64,000 nucleotides of DNA, from positions 1 through 64,000 of the forward strand of contig JAIRXF010000006.1 of NCBI GenBank assembly GCA_031268405.1, in the 5' to 3' direction. Positions 1-10,188 of the stretch are shown here, piece by piece. Position 1 is the stretch's first letter. Every line of letters starts with the position of its first letter. The position numbers and the translations under genes are program-made. Source of the DNA: Oscillospiraceae bacterium (lineage in GTDB: Bacteria > Bacillota > Clostridia > Oscillospirales > Acutalibacteraceae). The notes below the pieces were generated by a model. It made no database searches, was not told the origin of the DNA, and was given only the letters and a program-made list of their open reading frames with translations.

Positions 1-273
1 AGAGCATTTTTGAAATTACATAAAAACAATGAAACTCCAAAGAAAAAACCAGGAAAAGGCTCACTAACCACTAAAGAAAAAACCGAAAATCGGTGTATTT
101 TAAAAGAGCGAATCGTAATCGAAAATATAAATGCAAAAATTAAAGTTTTTAAAATAATAGCAAACAAGCACCGCAATAGACGTACTCGGTTGGGGTTAAG
201 AATGTCTTTGCTGTGCGGATTAATTAATTGCCGAGGAAATCTATTGAACAAAAATTTTACACACTTGATTTGA
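1..273 (+). mobile_element. IS5-type DDE transposase, C-terminal fragment cut by the window edge
   Basis: The frame is open from base 1 to a TGA at 271-273 and encodes about 90 residues. The sequence has the typical end of IS5-superfamily DDE transposases: a basic PKKKPGKGSLT stretch, then ERIVIENINAKIKVFKI (the region with the last catalytic Glu) and the YRNRR-like box KHRNRRTRLGLRM, ending in a hydrophobic helix. The first two thirds of the gene lie outside the window, so I cannot say whether the element is intact. No terminal inverted repeat was identified in 274-386. The next gene, ftsK, is convergent with it. Confidence 0.75.
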
Positions 274-386
274 TGTGATTAACCAAAATAAACATTGTCA
301 AGAAGTTTTATAGAATTTTATTGACATCTTAAAGCTTTCCAAAAATTTTATAATCTTAAGCAATTTAAATTTTCCAAACACAACTC

Positions 387-2870
387 TCATGTACATGATG
401 TATCGGAAAGAGACATTTCTAAAAATTCTTGCTTACTAATCAAAACTTGCCTGGGTTTCGAGCCTTCATGCGGCCCAATTATGCCATTTTGTTCCATTTG
501 ATCAATAATTCGACCCGCCCTGGCATAGCCCAAACGAAGCCGCCTCTGTAGCAACGAAGTAGAAGCTTGCCCAAGTTCAACAACACACTTGACAGCTTCT
601 TTGAACATTGGATCTTCTTCTTCAAATCCCTTGGATTCTCTTTCTTTTTCGTTATTTAGGACGGCATTTTTTTCTATCTCATCAATAACTTCTTGATTAT
701 ATTCATTTCCTCTTGTTTGCTTTATAAAGTTTATAACTGATTCAATCTCTTTATCGCTAACAAAACATCCTTGAATTCTTATTGGTTTTTGAACTCCTAT
801 TGGTGAAAAAAGCATATCTCCACAACCCAAAAGTTTTTCGGCGCCAGCAGTATCAAGTATTGTCCTTGAATCTATTTGAGATGAAACGGCAAGGGCTACT
901 CTGCTGGGTATATTGGCTTTTATAATTCCCGTGATCACATCAACAGATGGTCGTTGAGTAGCTATAACAAGATGCATCCCGGCAGCTCTTGCCATTTGAG
1001 CCAATCGGCAAATCGAATCTTCCACTTCGCGAGGAGCAGCCATCATAAGATCGGCAAGTTCGTCAATAATTATAACGATTTGCGGCATAGATTCTAATTG
1101 CACATTCTCATTTTTATTATCATTTGCATCTGAACTCTTAACTGATTGATTTTTATTTTCTGAAAATTTAGAGATTTTTGAAATAAATAATTCTCGGATT
1201 TCTTGTTTTTTTTGAGCCATTCTTCCAACCATTTTGTTGTAAGAAGCAAGATCTCTAACATTATTATCGGCAAATATTTTGTAACGCTTTAACATTTCAC
1301 TAACAGCCCAAGAAAGCGCACCGGCAGCTTTTCTGGGGTCGGTTACAACCGGCACTAAAAGATGTGGTATTCCATTATAAACACCAAGTTCTACAACTTT
1401 TGGATCTATCATCAAAAAACGAACTTCGTTAGGATTGGCTTTGTAAAGAAGACTTATCAGAAACGAATTTATGCAAACAGATTTCCCCGATCCGGTGGAA
1501 CCAGCTATTAATAGATGGGGCATTTTTGCAAGATCGGCAAATGCTACATTTCCAGTAATATTTCTTCCAAGTATTACGGTGAGTTTACTTTTTTCAAACG
1601 AAAATTCCTTTGATAAAATAAGTTCACGCATTTTTACAATGCTTATTATTTTATTGGGAATTTCTATTCCAACCGCAGATTTCCCCGGAATCGGAGCCTC
1701 TATTCTAACACCAGAAGCCGCAAGATTTAAGGCAATGTCATCGGAAAGATTTGTAATTTTGCTGATTTTTACGCCGGCCGCAGGTTGTAATTCATACCTG
1801 GTAACGGCGGGGCCTCTGCTTATATTAATGATACGGGTTTGAACTCCAAAATTATTCAATGTATCAACAAGCATCTGCCCATTTATTTGGAGCTCTTGTG
1901 CAACATCTTTTTGATCTATATGAGGAGAGAGATCTAAAAGGCTTGCAGGGGGCATATTAAAATGATCCTGCTCTTTTAAAAATGAATTATCAAATTCTAT
2001 ATCTAGGGCAGTAACTTTGGATTGCTTTTTAGATTGTTTTTGAGAGAGTTCCATAGCAGCCATAAGCGCGGAAGAATCTGAACCATCGAGATTATCATCT
2101 GCAACCGATTTATTGCTAGCCTCATCCAATGAAATGCTTTTTTCTTTGTATTTTGCAGAATCACTGGGCAAAATTGGATTTAACGGCACATCTATATTAA
2201 AACTTCTATTTTTTTTACTTTCAATAGAATTTTCAAAAGTCCTAACAATTGCATCGAGGGGTTTTTTAATTTTTAACAAAAATTCAACAAGACTGGCTCC
2301 TGTTAAAATCATTGCTGCAACAAAAATTACCACAGCAATCAAGATTCTAGAACCAAAAACTCCAAATGCACAAAAAAGGGGAATGGCAATGAGACCACTA
2401 AAAATACCGCCACTTTCCTTATTTATCCCTCTGTTATATAAATCAATCAACGTTTTAAAATATTCCGACATATCAACGGATTTATCACTTGAAAAAACAT
2501 AAGTTGCGCTGCAACAAAATAGAACCAATAGAGTCGATACGCAAAACTTATTAATGACCTTTAAATCTGACTTTCCCGCGGATATAATAATGGAAATACT
2601 CATCGAAATTATAGGCCACAAAATAGAGCTCACTCCAAAAAGCCCCCAGATTATTTTATGTAAAAATCTCCAAATATTCTCTCCTTCCACAAAAATCAGA
2701 AAAAATAGCAAAACAGAAAAAGCAAAAAGCAATATCGCCAATACTTGATTGGAGGAATCTACATGGGATTGATTCTTGGGCAATCTACTTCTAGGTTTTC
2801 TGAAAACCTTTGGGGTTTGCGAGGTTTTTGTGTTTCTTGAATTATTGGGTTTGGCTTGTTTCCTTTGCAA
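387..2870 (-). CDS. ftsK: DNA translocase FtsK/SpoIIIE
   Basis: Membrane-anchored DNA pump that moves chromosome termini through the division or sporulation septum. The 827-residue protein has a basic N-terminus, four to five transmembrane helices in about residues 40-200, an acidic linker, then the motor with Walker [10 protein letters not shown] and Walker [13 protein letters not shown]. The C-terminal winged-helix gamma domain ([21 protein letters not shown]) normally reads KOPS sites. The start is a TTG behind a TGGAGG ribosome site. An insertion of about 25 polar residues ([20 protein letters not shown]) sits directly before Walker B, where the family usually has a short link. It is transcribed alone, away from khpA. 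Confidence 0.95.
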   Translation of the reverse strand: MQRKQAKPNNSRNTKTSQTPKVFRKPRSRLPKNQSHVDSSNQVLAILLFAFSVLLFFLIFVEGENIWRFLHKIIWGLFGVSSILWPIISMSISIIISAGKSDLKVINKFCVSTLLVLFCCSATYVFSSDKSVDMSEYFKTLIDLYNRGINKESGGIFSGLIAIPLFCAFGVFGSRILIAVVIFVAAMILTGASLVEFLLKIKKPLDAIVRTFENSIESKKNRSFNIDVPLNPILPSDSAKYKEKSISLDEASNKSVADDNLDGSDSSALMAAMELSQKQSKKQSKVTALDIEFDNSFLKEQDHFNMPPASLLDLSPHIDQKDVAQELQINGQMLVDTLNNFGVQTRIINISRGPAVTRYELQPAAGVKISKITNLSDDIALNLAASGVRIEAPIPGKSAVGIEIPNKIISIVKMRELILSKEFSFEKSKLTVILGRNITGNVAFADLAKMPHLLIAGSTGSGKSVCINSFLISLLYKANPNEVRFLMIDPKVVELGVYNGIPHLLVPVVTDPRKAAGALSWAVSEMLKRYKIFADNNVRDLASYNKMVGRMAQKKQEIRELFISKISKFSENKNQSVKSSDANDNKNENVQLESMPQIVIIIDELADLMMAAPREVEDSICRLAQMARAAGMHLVIATQRPSVDVITGIIKANIPSRVALAVSSQIDSRTILDTAGAEKLLGCGDMLFSPIGVQKPIRIQGCFVSDKEIESVINFIKQTRGNEYNQEVIDEIEKNAVLNNEKERESKGFEEEDPMFKEAVKCVVELGQASTSLLQRRLRLGYARAGRIIDQMEQNGIIGPHEGSKPRQVLISKQEFLEMSLSDTSCT

Positions 2871-3250
2871 TAAACCTCCACCTCACTTTTTTACATCGCC
2901 ATTTATTTATTATCTTTTGAATTCACGCTTGCACCAATATAATTATCACAAACATGTAATTTGTGATTGGCGTAAAAACTTCAAATATTCCCTATTTAAT
3001 CATTGCATTCAATCGTATGATGATTGCAATCAATTTTTTTAGTAAACCATTTTAATTAAATTCAAAAGAATTATAAGCTCAATTCTCAAGTCGTATTTTA
3101 ATTTTTAAAAAACACAAAACCTATAATCAAATCCGTCTTTGATGCAAAAAATAATTTATACTAAAACTTTGAACAAATCCACGCTTCACATTATTTATTA
3201 ATCTAGTAAACTTTAAAAAATAATTCATTCTCGAGCTGAATTTTAACAAT
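2871..3250. other. Intergenic, no gene seen
   Basis: 380 bases between khpA and ftsK, both on the minus strand. It is AT-rich and has no ORF with a ribosome site or coding character. It probably holds the ftsK promoter, but I found no clean -35/-10 pair. Confidence 0.5.
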
Positions 3251-3484
3251 TTATCCAAACTCAATCATAATTTTTGAGCCAAATCTTGACGCAATAGCGC
3301 TAAATATTCTGCGAATCGCCCTAGCTATTTTGCCCTGTTTTCCTATAACTCTTCCCATATCATCTTTGTTGACATGCAAACGATATGTAACAACACCACG
3401 TTCACAATCTTCAACAAAATCTACATAAACGTCTTCTGGATAACTAACCAAACCTTTAACAATCGAAATCAAAACGTCTTCCAA
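3251..3484 (-). CDS. khpA: KH-domain RNA-binding protein KhpA
   Basis: Small RNA-binding protein (77 residues, the usual length) that in Firmicutes pairs with KhpB/Jag and affects cell elongation and RNA metabolism. It is a single type II KH domain with the GxxG loop in MGRVIGKQGKIARAIRRI. The start is TTG, seven bases after GGAGG. It is the last gene of the ylxM-ffh-rpsP-khpA order on the minus strand, the normal neighbourhood in Firmicutes, about 180 bases downstream of rpsP. Confidence 0.93.
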   Translation of the reverse strand: MEDVLISIVKGLVSYPEDVYVDFVEDCERGVVTYRLHVNKDDMGRVIGKQGKIARAIRRIFSAIASRFGSKIMIEFG

Positions 3485-3661
3485 TTTAATCCCTCCAGCG
3501 TTGAAAATAAAGTTATAAACTTTCGTTTTTATTTTACTCTCTGAGAACTCAACCTAAACACTGTCTCGAATATACAAAATCTACGCGAAGACACTTGCAG
3601 ACTTATAACCATCGCAAATGGCAAAATGAAATCTCGTTCGCGTAAATTTTTTAAACAATAT

Positions 3662-3904
3662 TTAAACAACTTCTTGCCTTTTGATTAAAGTCTTTACTGT
3701 GTTGGTTGGTTTAGCTCCATTTGAAATCCATTTTTTAGTTTTTTCTAGATCCAACTTGATAACACAGGGCTCCGACATAGGATTATAATACCCGAGTTCT
3801 TCTATAAATCTACCATCTCGTGGATATCTAGAATCCGCCACAACAATACGGTAAAATGGGGCTTTTTTTGCGCCCATGCGGCGCAATCTGATTTTTACCG
3901 CCAT
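3662..3904 (-). CDS. rpsP: Ribosomal protein bS16
   Basis: Component of the 30S subunit, 80 residues, starting [21 protein letters not shown], the conserved N-terminus of the family. The ATG at 3904 is preceded by GGGGGAGGTGA; an in-frame extension upstream to 3973 overlaps the end of ffh and is not conserved in bS16 proteins. It follows ffh by 28 bases and precedes khpA, as in many Firmicutes. Confidence 0.97.
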   Translation of the reverse strand: MAVKIRLRRMGAKKAPFYRIVVADSRYPRDGRFIEELGYYNPMSEPCVIKLDLEKTKKWISNGAKPTNTVKTLIKRQEVV

Positions 3905-3932
3905 AATTACTCTCACCTCCCCCGAAACAAAA

Positions 3933-5294
3933 TCACATCTTATAACCAAAATTTCCAAGTGCGGATGATCCAAAATTAAAGGGATTTTTTTTTGCCTTCC
4001 CGGACTTTTTAAACATTTTGGTCATTTTTTGCATATGGTCAAATGCTTTCAAAAGTTTATTCACATCTTCGACACCAACTCCACTCCCCCGAGCAACCCT
4101 CTTTTTCCGAGAAAAATTCAGAATTTTAGGGTCAATTCTTTCTTTATCGGTCATAGATAAAATGATGGCTTGCATTCTGTCGATGTGTCTTTCATCAAAA
4201 TCCATATCTTGAATCTGTTTTTGCACTCCAGGCAATTTAGAAATAATTGATTTTACTGGACCTATTTTTCTTATTTGCTTAAATTGATGTAAAAGATCAT
4301 TCAAATTTAATTTGTTGCTCATCATATCTTTGGCCATTTTTTTAAGTTGAGAATGATCGATTCGACTTTCGACTTCTTCTATTAGTGTAAGAACGTCCCC
4401 CATACCAAGAATTCTTGAGGCCATTCTATCCGGGTGAAATTCTTCGAGATCTTCAAGTTTCTCACCTACGCCAATAAATTTTATGGGTTTTCCAGTAACT
4501 TGCCTGATGGATAACGCCGCTCCACCTCTGGTATCACCATCGAGTTTTGTAAGGACAACTCCAGTAATATTTAACAAATCGTTAAAACTTGAAGCAATAT
4601 CAACGGCATTTTGCCCTGTCATGGCATCAACAACAAGAAGAATTTCGGAGGGAGAAATTTTTGATTTAATATTAGAAAGCTCTTGCATAAGTTCTTTGTC
4701 CACTTGAAGCCTTCCTGCAGTATCTAAAATTACCACATCGTTGCCATGGTCTTTGGCATAAATAACAGCTTGTCTGGCAATCTCTACAGGATTAATGTTA
4801 CCCATTTGAAAAATAGGAACATCTATTTTAGAAGACAAAATTTCGAGTTGATCGATTGCTGCAGGGCGATAAACATCGCAAGCAACCAACAAAGGTCTGT
4901 GGTGCCTTTTTTTCTGAGACAAAGCAAGCTTTACAGCGTGAGTCGTCTTACCAGAACCCTGCAATCCACACAACATTATAACAGTAGGGGGTTTTGAAGA
5001 AGTATTAATACGAACTTGTTCGGTTCCCATTAAGTTGGTCAGCTCTTCATTAACTATTTTAACTATAGTCTGTGAAGCTGTCAAGCTTTCCAGAACTTCA
5101 TTGCCAATGGAACGCTCAACAAGTCTATCTGTAAAATCCTTCGCAACTTTGTAGTTTACATCCGCTTCAAGTAGGGCCAGTCGCACTTCCCGCATCGCTT
5201 CTTTAACGTCTTTTTCTGACAACTTACCTTTAGATTTTAATCGTTTAAAAGCATCGGATATTTTATTAGATAAATTACTAAACAAAAATCTCAC
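3933..5294 (-). CDS. ffh: Signal recognition particle GTPase Ffh
   Basis: SRP54 homologue that binds 4.5S/SRP RNA and signal sequences and delivers ribosomes to FtsY. About 453 residues: NG domain with G1 loop [14 protein letters not shown] and [13 protein letters not shown], then the methionine-rich M domain ending in KMTKMFKK. The GTG at 5294 is only three bases from GGAGG. A TTG three codons further in (5285) has better spacing and gives an N-terminus ([13 protein letters not shown]) closer to the family, so it may be the true start. Second gene of the operon driven from the promoter at 5784-5812. Confidence 0.96.
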   Translation of the reverse strand: MRFLFSNLSNKISDAFKRLKSKGKLSEKDVKEAMREVRLALLEADVNYKVAKDFTDRLVERSIGNEVLESLTASQTIVKIVNEELTNLMGTEQVRINTSSKPPTVIMLCGLQGSGKTTHAVKLALSQKKRHHRPLLVACDVYRPAAIDQLEILSSKIDVPIFQMGNINPVEIARQAVIYAKDHGNDVVILDTAGRLQVDKELMQELSNIKSKISPSEILLVVDAMTGQNAVDIASSFNDLLNITGVVLTKLDGDTRGGAALSIRQVTGKPIKFIGVGEKLEDLEEFHPDRMASRILGMGDVLTLIEEVESRIDHSQLKKMAKDMMSNKLNLNDLLHQFKQIRKIGPVKSIISKLPGVQKQIQDMDFDERHIDRMQAIILSMTDKERIDPKILNFSRKKRVARGSGVGVEDVNKLLKAFDHMQKMTKMFKKSGKAKKNPFNFGSSALGNFGYKM

Positions 5295-5364
5295 CCCCCT
5301 CCAAACTAAGTTTTTATCATTTTACAATCTGCAAAAATTAAATCTAAAACTGTTTGGGGAAACA

Positions 5365-5736
5365 TCATCTAGAAATTTCAGACACAATATCTTCTATTCT
5401 TTTGGTACAATCCTTAATTTCCTTAGAAAAGAAAAGGTTCTCATTGATAATTTTTATGCGCAGTGCCTCGGAACTTATTTTTTCAAGCCCTTTTATAATC
5501 TCGCGAAATTTCTGAGCAAACCCAAGTTTATTCTCCATATCAAAAAGCTGCCCCTCAGCTCTTTTAATCGCATCACGTACACCCTGGCGAGTTATACCCT
5601 GATTTGTGGCTATCTCCGAAAGTGAAAGATCCTCATTATAATAACACTCGGTCGCCTCAATTTGCTTTTCAGTAAGCATATTTTTGTAAAAATCCAGAAG
5701 GTTTGAGACCTCAAAATCCTTTACCAAAAACCCCAT
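5365..5736 (-). CDS. ylxM: YlxM-type SRP-associated helix-turn-helix protein
   Basis: Small DNA-binding-like protein found next to ffh in Firmicutes and reported to associate with SRP. About 120 residues with VSNLLDFYKNMLTEKQIEA followed by an HTH (LSLSEIATNQGITRQGVRDAIKRAE) and a C-terminal helical tail. Both the ATG at 5736 and a TTG at 5727 are possible; the ATG is only one base from GGGAGG, so the TTG is the better spaced start. First gene of the ylxM-ffh-rpsP-khpA operon. Confidence 0.9.
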   Translation of the reverse strand: MGFLVKDFEVSNLLDFYKNMLTEKQIEATECYYNEDLSLSEIATNQGITRQGVRDAIKRAEGQLFDMENKLGFAQKFREIIKGLEKISSEALRIKIINENLFFSKEIKDCTKRIEDIVSEISR

Positions 5737-5783
5737 GCCTCCCAACTCCACGGTACAAATCCCCACAATTCCAATAAATATGT

Positions 5784-5812
5784 ATTTTACCCCAGTGAAA
5801 CTTTAGTGTCAA
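5784..5812 (-). promoter_or_regulatory. Vegetative-type promoter for ylxM-ffh-rpsP-khpA
   Basis: On the minus strand TTGACA (5812-5807), a 17-base spacer and TAAAAT (5789-5784), about 48 bases before the ylxM start. This is a near-consensus housekeeping sigma promoter. Confidence 0.75.
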
Positions 5813-5886
5813 GCATTCTAACAACACAGAGCTATACCAAATTTTTGTCAATAAAAATCCGAAATAATCAATTTATAAAAACTTGT

Positions 5887-5915
5887 TTGAAAATAAAACA
5901 AAATCGCTGTAAAAT
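5887..5915 (+). promoter_or_regulatory. Promoter for holB
   Basis: TTGAAA (5887-5892), a 17-base spacer and TAAAAT (5910-5915), about 80 bases before the holB start. It is divergent from the ylxM promoter, with about 75 bases between the two -35 boxes. Confidence 0.6.
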
Positions 5916-5993
5916 TTAGAATTGCGGAGATTCTTATTTATTTCTTAAAAAATCCTTAAATCACTATTGATTAATTGTCGCCGGAGGAATCAA

Positions 5994-6998
5994 ATGTTAA
6001 TTACAAATCTTGATGAATTTGTGGGAAACAGTACAATTAAAAGTCAACTTGCAAGAATTTTTGACCTTAAAAATTTTCCAAATTCTATCATGATAGAGGG
6101 CGAAAGTGGTCTTGGCAAAAGCACTCTTTCTAAAATTATAGCAACTGCCGCCGTTTGTAGTTCTTTGAAAAATAGTCCTTGCTGTAAATGTAAAAATTGT
6201 AAAAAATCTCTTTGTGATTCTCATCCAGACATAATTTATCTTGAAAAATCTGGAATTAGCCAATCCTTTGGAGTTAATGAAATTAGAAAAGTTAAAAAGG
6301 AATCCTGCATTTTGCCAAATGAAGCATCATTCAAAATTTACATTTTTGAAGAGGCCGATAAAATGACCAGACAGGCTCAAAACGCCATTTTAAAGCTTTT
6401 AGAAGAACCTAGTAACTCCACTATTTTTATATTGACCTGTAACTCCGCTCATTCTTTGATCAACACGCTTTGCTCTCGATGTCAAATTTTTTCTCTATCT
6501 CTTGTTGACATCGATTTGATTATAAAATTTCTTAAACTGCACAATCCCAACGCTTCCGAAGAAGATCTTGGAAAAGCTGCCAAAATTTCTGGCGGGAATA
6601 TAAAAAAAGCTTTGGATGAAATCCATTCCAAAACCAATGCACTGGAATCTAATTTAAAAAATATGATAAGCTTTATTTTGGAAAAAAATGAATGGAAGAT
6701 GATTGTTTTTCTATCAGATTTATCTGCTAACAAAGAGAATTTTATTTGTTTGTTTACTTCTTTTTTGTTGTTGTTAAAAAAATCGGCGATCATAAAAATT
6801 TCCAGCAAAAGTATCTTATCACAAAATGAAAAAGAAGAAATAAAAACAATAATTCAGGGTTTGGAATTAAAAAAAATTTTATCACTCATAGATATTATCG
6901 AGAAAATTTTAGAATACCAGAAATCGAACATTGACCCCAACATGTTAAGCGCTTACTTTTGCACTCAGGCATATTCTTGTATTAATCAATCCAAATAA
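5994..6998 (+). CDS. holB: DNA polymerase III delta' subunit (clamp loader)
   Basis: Clamp-loader AAA+ subunit of about 334 residues. Walker A GESGLGKST, a zinc-binding cysteine cluster (CCKCKNCKKSLC), the VYIIDEAD-like strand IYIFEEADKMT and the SRC motif (LCSRCQIF) typical of delta'/gamma. The C-terminal half is diverged. The ATG at 5994 follows CGGAGGAAT; the in-frame codons upstream have no ribosome site. It is the only plus-strand gene here and is divergent from ylxM. The delta subunit gene holA lies at 49.2-50.2 kb. Confidence 0.88.
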   Translation: MLITNLDEFVGNSTIKSQLARIFDLKNFPNSIMIEGESGLGKSTLSKIIATAAVCSSLKNSPCCKCKNCKKSLCDSHPDIIYLEKSGISQSFGVNEIRKVKKESCILPNEASFKIYIFEEADKMTRQAQNAILKLLEEPSNSTIFILTCNSAHSLINTLCSRCQIFSLSLVDIDLIIKFLKLHNPNASEEDLGKAAKISGGNIKKALDEIHSKTNALESNLKNMISFILEKNEWKMIVFLSDLSANKENFICLFTSFLLLLKKSAIIKISSKSILSQNEKEEIKTIIQGLELKKILSLIDIIEKILEYQKSNIDPNMLSAYFCTQAYSCINQSK

Positions 6999-7074
6999 AA
7001 GCCAGTCGACGCGCTGTCAAACGAGCTTTAACAGATTCAAAATATCAAGTATCATAAAAAATCTATAAAATATT

Positions 7075-7419
7075 TTATACTCTTCTAGCCTCGAAGCTTT
7101 CTATACTAAAAAATCCCCCTGGAAGTATTTTAATTTGTAAGTCTACTCTTTTTACATTATCCATTTTATTTAACCTAGATTTGATTCCCGACCTTAATAA
7201 CGGCACCGATACAAAGTTTAGTCCATTTTGCTTGCAACCCTCAATCACCGATTCTATTTCTCCTTCAAACCCTATTCCCGAGCGATTGTCTAACCAAAAG
7301 TTTATCACATCTTTGTTCTGATGAATACCAACTCCACCACTAACATTTTCAAGGTCGCTATCATTCACACTATCCTTTTCAAGCTCGCTTTGATCTGATT
7401 TATTCTTTTTGCCAAACAT
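7075..7419 (-). CDS. Small protein with a double-glycine export leader
   Basis: 114 residues with no recognised mature domain. The N-terminus is a charged stretch followed by SDLENVSGG, a double-glycine leader of the kind cut by C39 peptidase exporters; cleavage after Gly29 would release about 85 residues. The mature part has only one Cys, so it is not a SCIFF or ranthipeptide-type precursor. A good ribosome site (AAAGGAG) precedes the ATG. The motif NVSGG-x-G is shared with the precursor at 18459-18716, so the exporter at 16077-18380 could process both; that is inference. It could also be a secreted signal or effector protein. Confidence 0.7.
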   Translation of the reverse strand: MFGKKNKSDQSELEKDSVNDSDLENVSGGVGIHQNKDVINFWLDNRSGIGFEGEIESVIEGCKQNGLNFVSVPLLRSGIKSRLNKMDNVKRVDLQIKILPGGFFSIESFEARRV

Positions 7420-7579
7420 AAAAATCTCCTTTGTTTTTGTCTGATAAAAAACTTTAATAAAATTAAAAGCATCGCGTGCTATTAATCTTTCCCTAAGAAA
7501 ATTTTAATATTCATTTAATCTAACTTTTGTGCAAAAGAAAATTAAATTTTAGGAGAATCGCTTACCTTAATATAAAAAA

Positions 7580-8020
7580 CTAACAAATAAAATTTTTTTC
7601 GAAGTAATTTATTGTAATTGTTCTTTTGTTTTCATCGAGCAAATCTTTTTCAAATACCACTTTTACAACATCTTGTGGCAAATATTCATCAATATTTTCA
7701 CTCCATTCAATTATCATTGTTTCGACGCCCAATAGATCAAAAAAACCCGTTGAAATAAGATCTTGCAAACTGTGGATTCTGTACATATCAAAATGATATA
7801 AATAAAACTCTCCATTGTATTCGTTCAATAAAGAAAAGGTGGGGCTCGTAACGTCATTAATGCAGCCAAACCCTCTTGCAAAACCTCTAACAAAAGTAGT
7901 TTTTCCAGCAGACAAATCGCCATAGATTGCCACCGTTGTTAGCTTTTGAGACAATTTTTTAGCAAGATTGCTTCCTATATCTTCGGTTTCTTCCGGAGAA
8001 TTACTCCTTAATGTTAGCAT
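7580..8020 (-). CDS. tsaE: tRNA threonylcarbamoyladenosine biosynthesis ATPase TsaE
   Basis: ATPase partner of TsaB/TsaD in making t6A37 on ANN-decoding tRNAs. About 146 residues, normal length, with Walker A GDLSAGKTTFVRGFARG, the TSPTFSLLNEY motif and HFDMYRI. I use the ATG at 8020 (MLTLRSNSPEETEDIG), preceded by GGGAGA; the longer frame from 8080 would overlap the upstream radical SAM gene and lacks a ribosome site. TsaB and TsaD are not in this window. Confidence 0.95.
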   Translation of the reverse strand: MLTLRSNSPEETEDIGSNLAKKLSQKLTTVAIYGDLSAGKTTFVRGFARGFGCINDVTSPTFSLLNEYNGEFYLYHFDMYRIHSLQDLISTGFFDLLGVETMIIEWSENIDEYLPQDVVKVVFEKDLLDENKRTITINYFEKNFIC

Positions 8021-8072
8021 GCTATCTAATCTCCCATATATTTTAAGACTATGTAATGTTCTTGCAAAACCT

Positions 8073-9494
8073 CTATTCACAATAAGCTTTGTGTGTATTT
8101 GCAGATTTTAAAAAAGATTTATACTCGCAATTATTAGAAAGTTTCTTGAGAGATTGCAAAGCAACAGCACATTCTAAACGCTTTTTTTGTAGAGCGCAAA
8201 AAATCTTGTGAACTTTTAATAAACTTCCTCCATATTCCAAATTGTTGGCATTACAACCACCAGTGCAATGAAATTTGGCAAAACAATTTTTACAATCATC
8301 TTTTAAATTTACATCGATTTCCGAAAAGATTGTTTTTATATTTTTAATTAAGATCTTATTCAATAAATTGCCCATTTTCCATTTGTTTTTGCCCACAAAC
8401 TGATGGCACGGATATATGTCTCCTTCGGGAGTAACACATATATATTCATTTCCACTTCCACATCCTCTTGTGCGTTTTATGGCACAGGGACCCATGTCTA
8501 AATCTACAAAAAAATGAAAAAAACTAAACTCAGAATCAGTTCCATGCCTTTTGATCATAATTTCAAAAAGCTTTTCGTATTCGTTTTTTATTTGCGCAAT
8601 ATCACTATCATTTATCGAATAATTCAATCCTTCTTTACAGACAACTGGTTCAACTGAAATATATTTAAACCCCAAATTGGCTAAATGCAAAACATCTTCT
8701 GTAAAATCTAAATTATGTTTAGTAAAAGTCCCCCTTACGTAATAACTTTTGTCGCTTGATCTTTTGTCAACAAGCTCTTTAAAAAGGGGCAAAATTTTAT
8801 TATATGAACTTTCGCCAGACGTCATTACGCGCAAATTATCGTTTATAGCTTGTCTACCATCTAAAGATAGAACTACGTTCGACATTTCTTGATTTATAAA
8901 ATCTATTTTTTCGCTATTCAAAAGTAATCCATTTGTGGTGATAGTAAAGCGAAAATTTTTTTTGAATTCTTTTTCAATTTCTCTTGAATACTCAACGATT
9001 TTACTGATAACATCAAAATTCATTAAAGGTTCTCCACCAAAAAAATCAACCTCTAAATTACATCTGTGGCCAGAATTTTTAATAAGAAAATCTATTGCTT
9101 TCTTACCAACTTCAAACGACATAAGGGACCTTTTCTGACCAAATCCTCCTGTAGATGCAAAACAATATTTGCATCTGAGATTGCAATCGTGGGCAACATT
9201 TAAACAGAGCGATTTTATTGGGAGATCCTTTTTTGCACTCGAAAGCAAGCCAGAAATATCTTTTGAAAAAAGCTTATGAGAATTTTTCAATTCATAAAGA
9301 TCCCGATAGCACTCTTCTAATTTATTTCTCTGTACATCTTTAAAATTCGGCAAAATGTTCAGGGGAAATTCTTGAGTCATATTTTCATCGAGATAATCAA
9401 GCATTCTGTAAGCTATATCATCCACAATATAAACACACGAACTGTTAACATCTATTACAAAATTAGTCTCATTTAAACGATATTTATGTATCAT
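8073..9494 (-). CDS. Radical SAM/SPASM peptide maturase of the SCIFF maturase family
   Basis: 473 residues. N-terminal RRE-like region (MIHKYRLNETNFVIDVNS), radical SAM cysteines C104-x3-C108-x2-C111 (CNLRCKYC), the FFGGEP motif, and a SPASM/twitch C-terminus with CAIKRTRGCG, GDIYPCHQF and CKNCFAKFHCTGGCN binding auxiliary [4Fe-4S] clusters. The closest family I recognise is the thioether-forming SCIFF maturase (ScfB/CteB) of Clostridia, which normally sits directly downstream of the six-cysteine SCIFF peptide gene. No such peptide is visible in the 140 bases upstream. Good AAAGAGG ribosome site. tsaE follows after about 50 bases; a double-glycine peptide gene lies beyond it. Confidence 0.88.
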   Translation of the reverse strand: MIHKYRLNETNFVIDVNSSCVYIVDDIAYRMLDYLDENMTQEFPLNILPNFKDVQRNKLEECYRDLYELKNSHKLFSKDISGLLSSAKKDLPIKSLCLNVAHDCNLRCKYCFASTGGFGQKRSLMSFEVGKKAIDFLIKNSGHRCNLEVDFFGGEPLMNFDVISKIVEYSREIEKEFKKNFRFTITTNGLLLNSEKIDFINQEMSNVVLSLDGRQAINDNLRVMTSGESSYNKILPLFKELVDKRSSDKSYYVRGTFTKHNLDFTEDVLHLANLGFKYISVEPVVCKEGLNYSINDSDIAQIKNEYEKLFEIMIKRHGTDSEFSFFHFFVDLDMGPCAIKRTRGCGSGNEYICVTPEGDIYPCHQFVGKNKWKMGNLLNKILIKNIKTIFSEIDVNLKDDCKNCFAKFHCTGGCNANNLEYGGSLLKVHKIFCALQKKRLECAVALQSLKKLSNNCEYKSFLKSANTHKAYCE

Positions 9495-9633
9495 AAAACC
9501 TCTTTATCGGACAAAAATTTTAAAATCCTCGGAATATTATTGATTTAGAAATTATTTTAATCTTTATTGTGAACACAAAACTGTGCCGCAAATTCTTGAT
9601 AAAGAAAATTTTGCTAACAAAGCTAACACGACA

Positions 9634-9858
9634 TCATGGTTGTTTAATGCCGCTTTTGCGCATCTCGTTTTTAAATCTATATCCATCTGGAGGATTTTGA
9701 AAAGAAGAAGGCTTGCGCCGTTCTTTCTGCGATGAATCCGAATTATCGTCATGATGAGATATCATATATCTACTTGATAAAACAGCGGTTGCTAATAAAA
9801 ATAAAATTAAAAAACAGGTAAGAATTTTTATAAACCCTTTTCCAAAAAACTTAAACAT
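9634..9858 (-). CDS. Small single-span membrane protein, unknown
   Basis: 74 residues from the ATG at 9858, preceded by GAAAGGG. One N-terminal transmembrane helix (ILTCFLILFLLATAVLSS) and a polar, charged C-terminal tail (HHDDNSDSSQKERRKP). The frame extends 30 codons upstream, but that part lacks a ribosome site. It lies upstream of the radical SAM gene on the same strand, 139 bases away. I recognise no family. Confidence 0.5.
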   Translation of the reverse strand: MFKFFGKGFIKILTCFLILFLLATAVLSSRYMISHHDDNSDSSQKERRKPSSFQNPPDGYRFKNEMRKSGIKQP

Positions 9859-10188
9859 TGAAATACCCTTTCGATTATTAAAATTACCATAAACAAGATT
9901 CGACAACAACAAAACAATCCAACAAATTAATCTCTCGTTTAAAATCATCTTATTTCAAACTCAAGAATTATAGAATACGAATATAATCTCCTTACACTCT
10001 TTAATTATCTCACAAATCTTGTCTTTCGTCAAATAAATAATGTTGATATTAAAAACATTTTTAGCGATCACGCTTAAAAATTAATTGTCATCGAGAACAA
10101 TTGAACAACAACGAGAACAAAATCATCGCAAATTTTCTAAGTTTTCAATCTTGCATAATAGCCGCCGAAAAGATTCACTCAAGAATAT
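9859..10188. other. Intergenic, no gene seen
   Basis: 330 AT-rich bases between the small membrane protein and comEC. I see no coding frame with a ribosome site and no clear RNA structure. Confidence 0.4.

Noticed and set aside
9495-9633. SCIFF peptide gene upstream of the radical SAM maturase
   Set aside because: I read all minus-strand frames; none encodes a short Cys-rich peptide with a ribosome site. The one frame with two Cys (within 9564-9752) overlaps the small membrane protein gene and lacks the SCIFF pattern.
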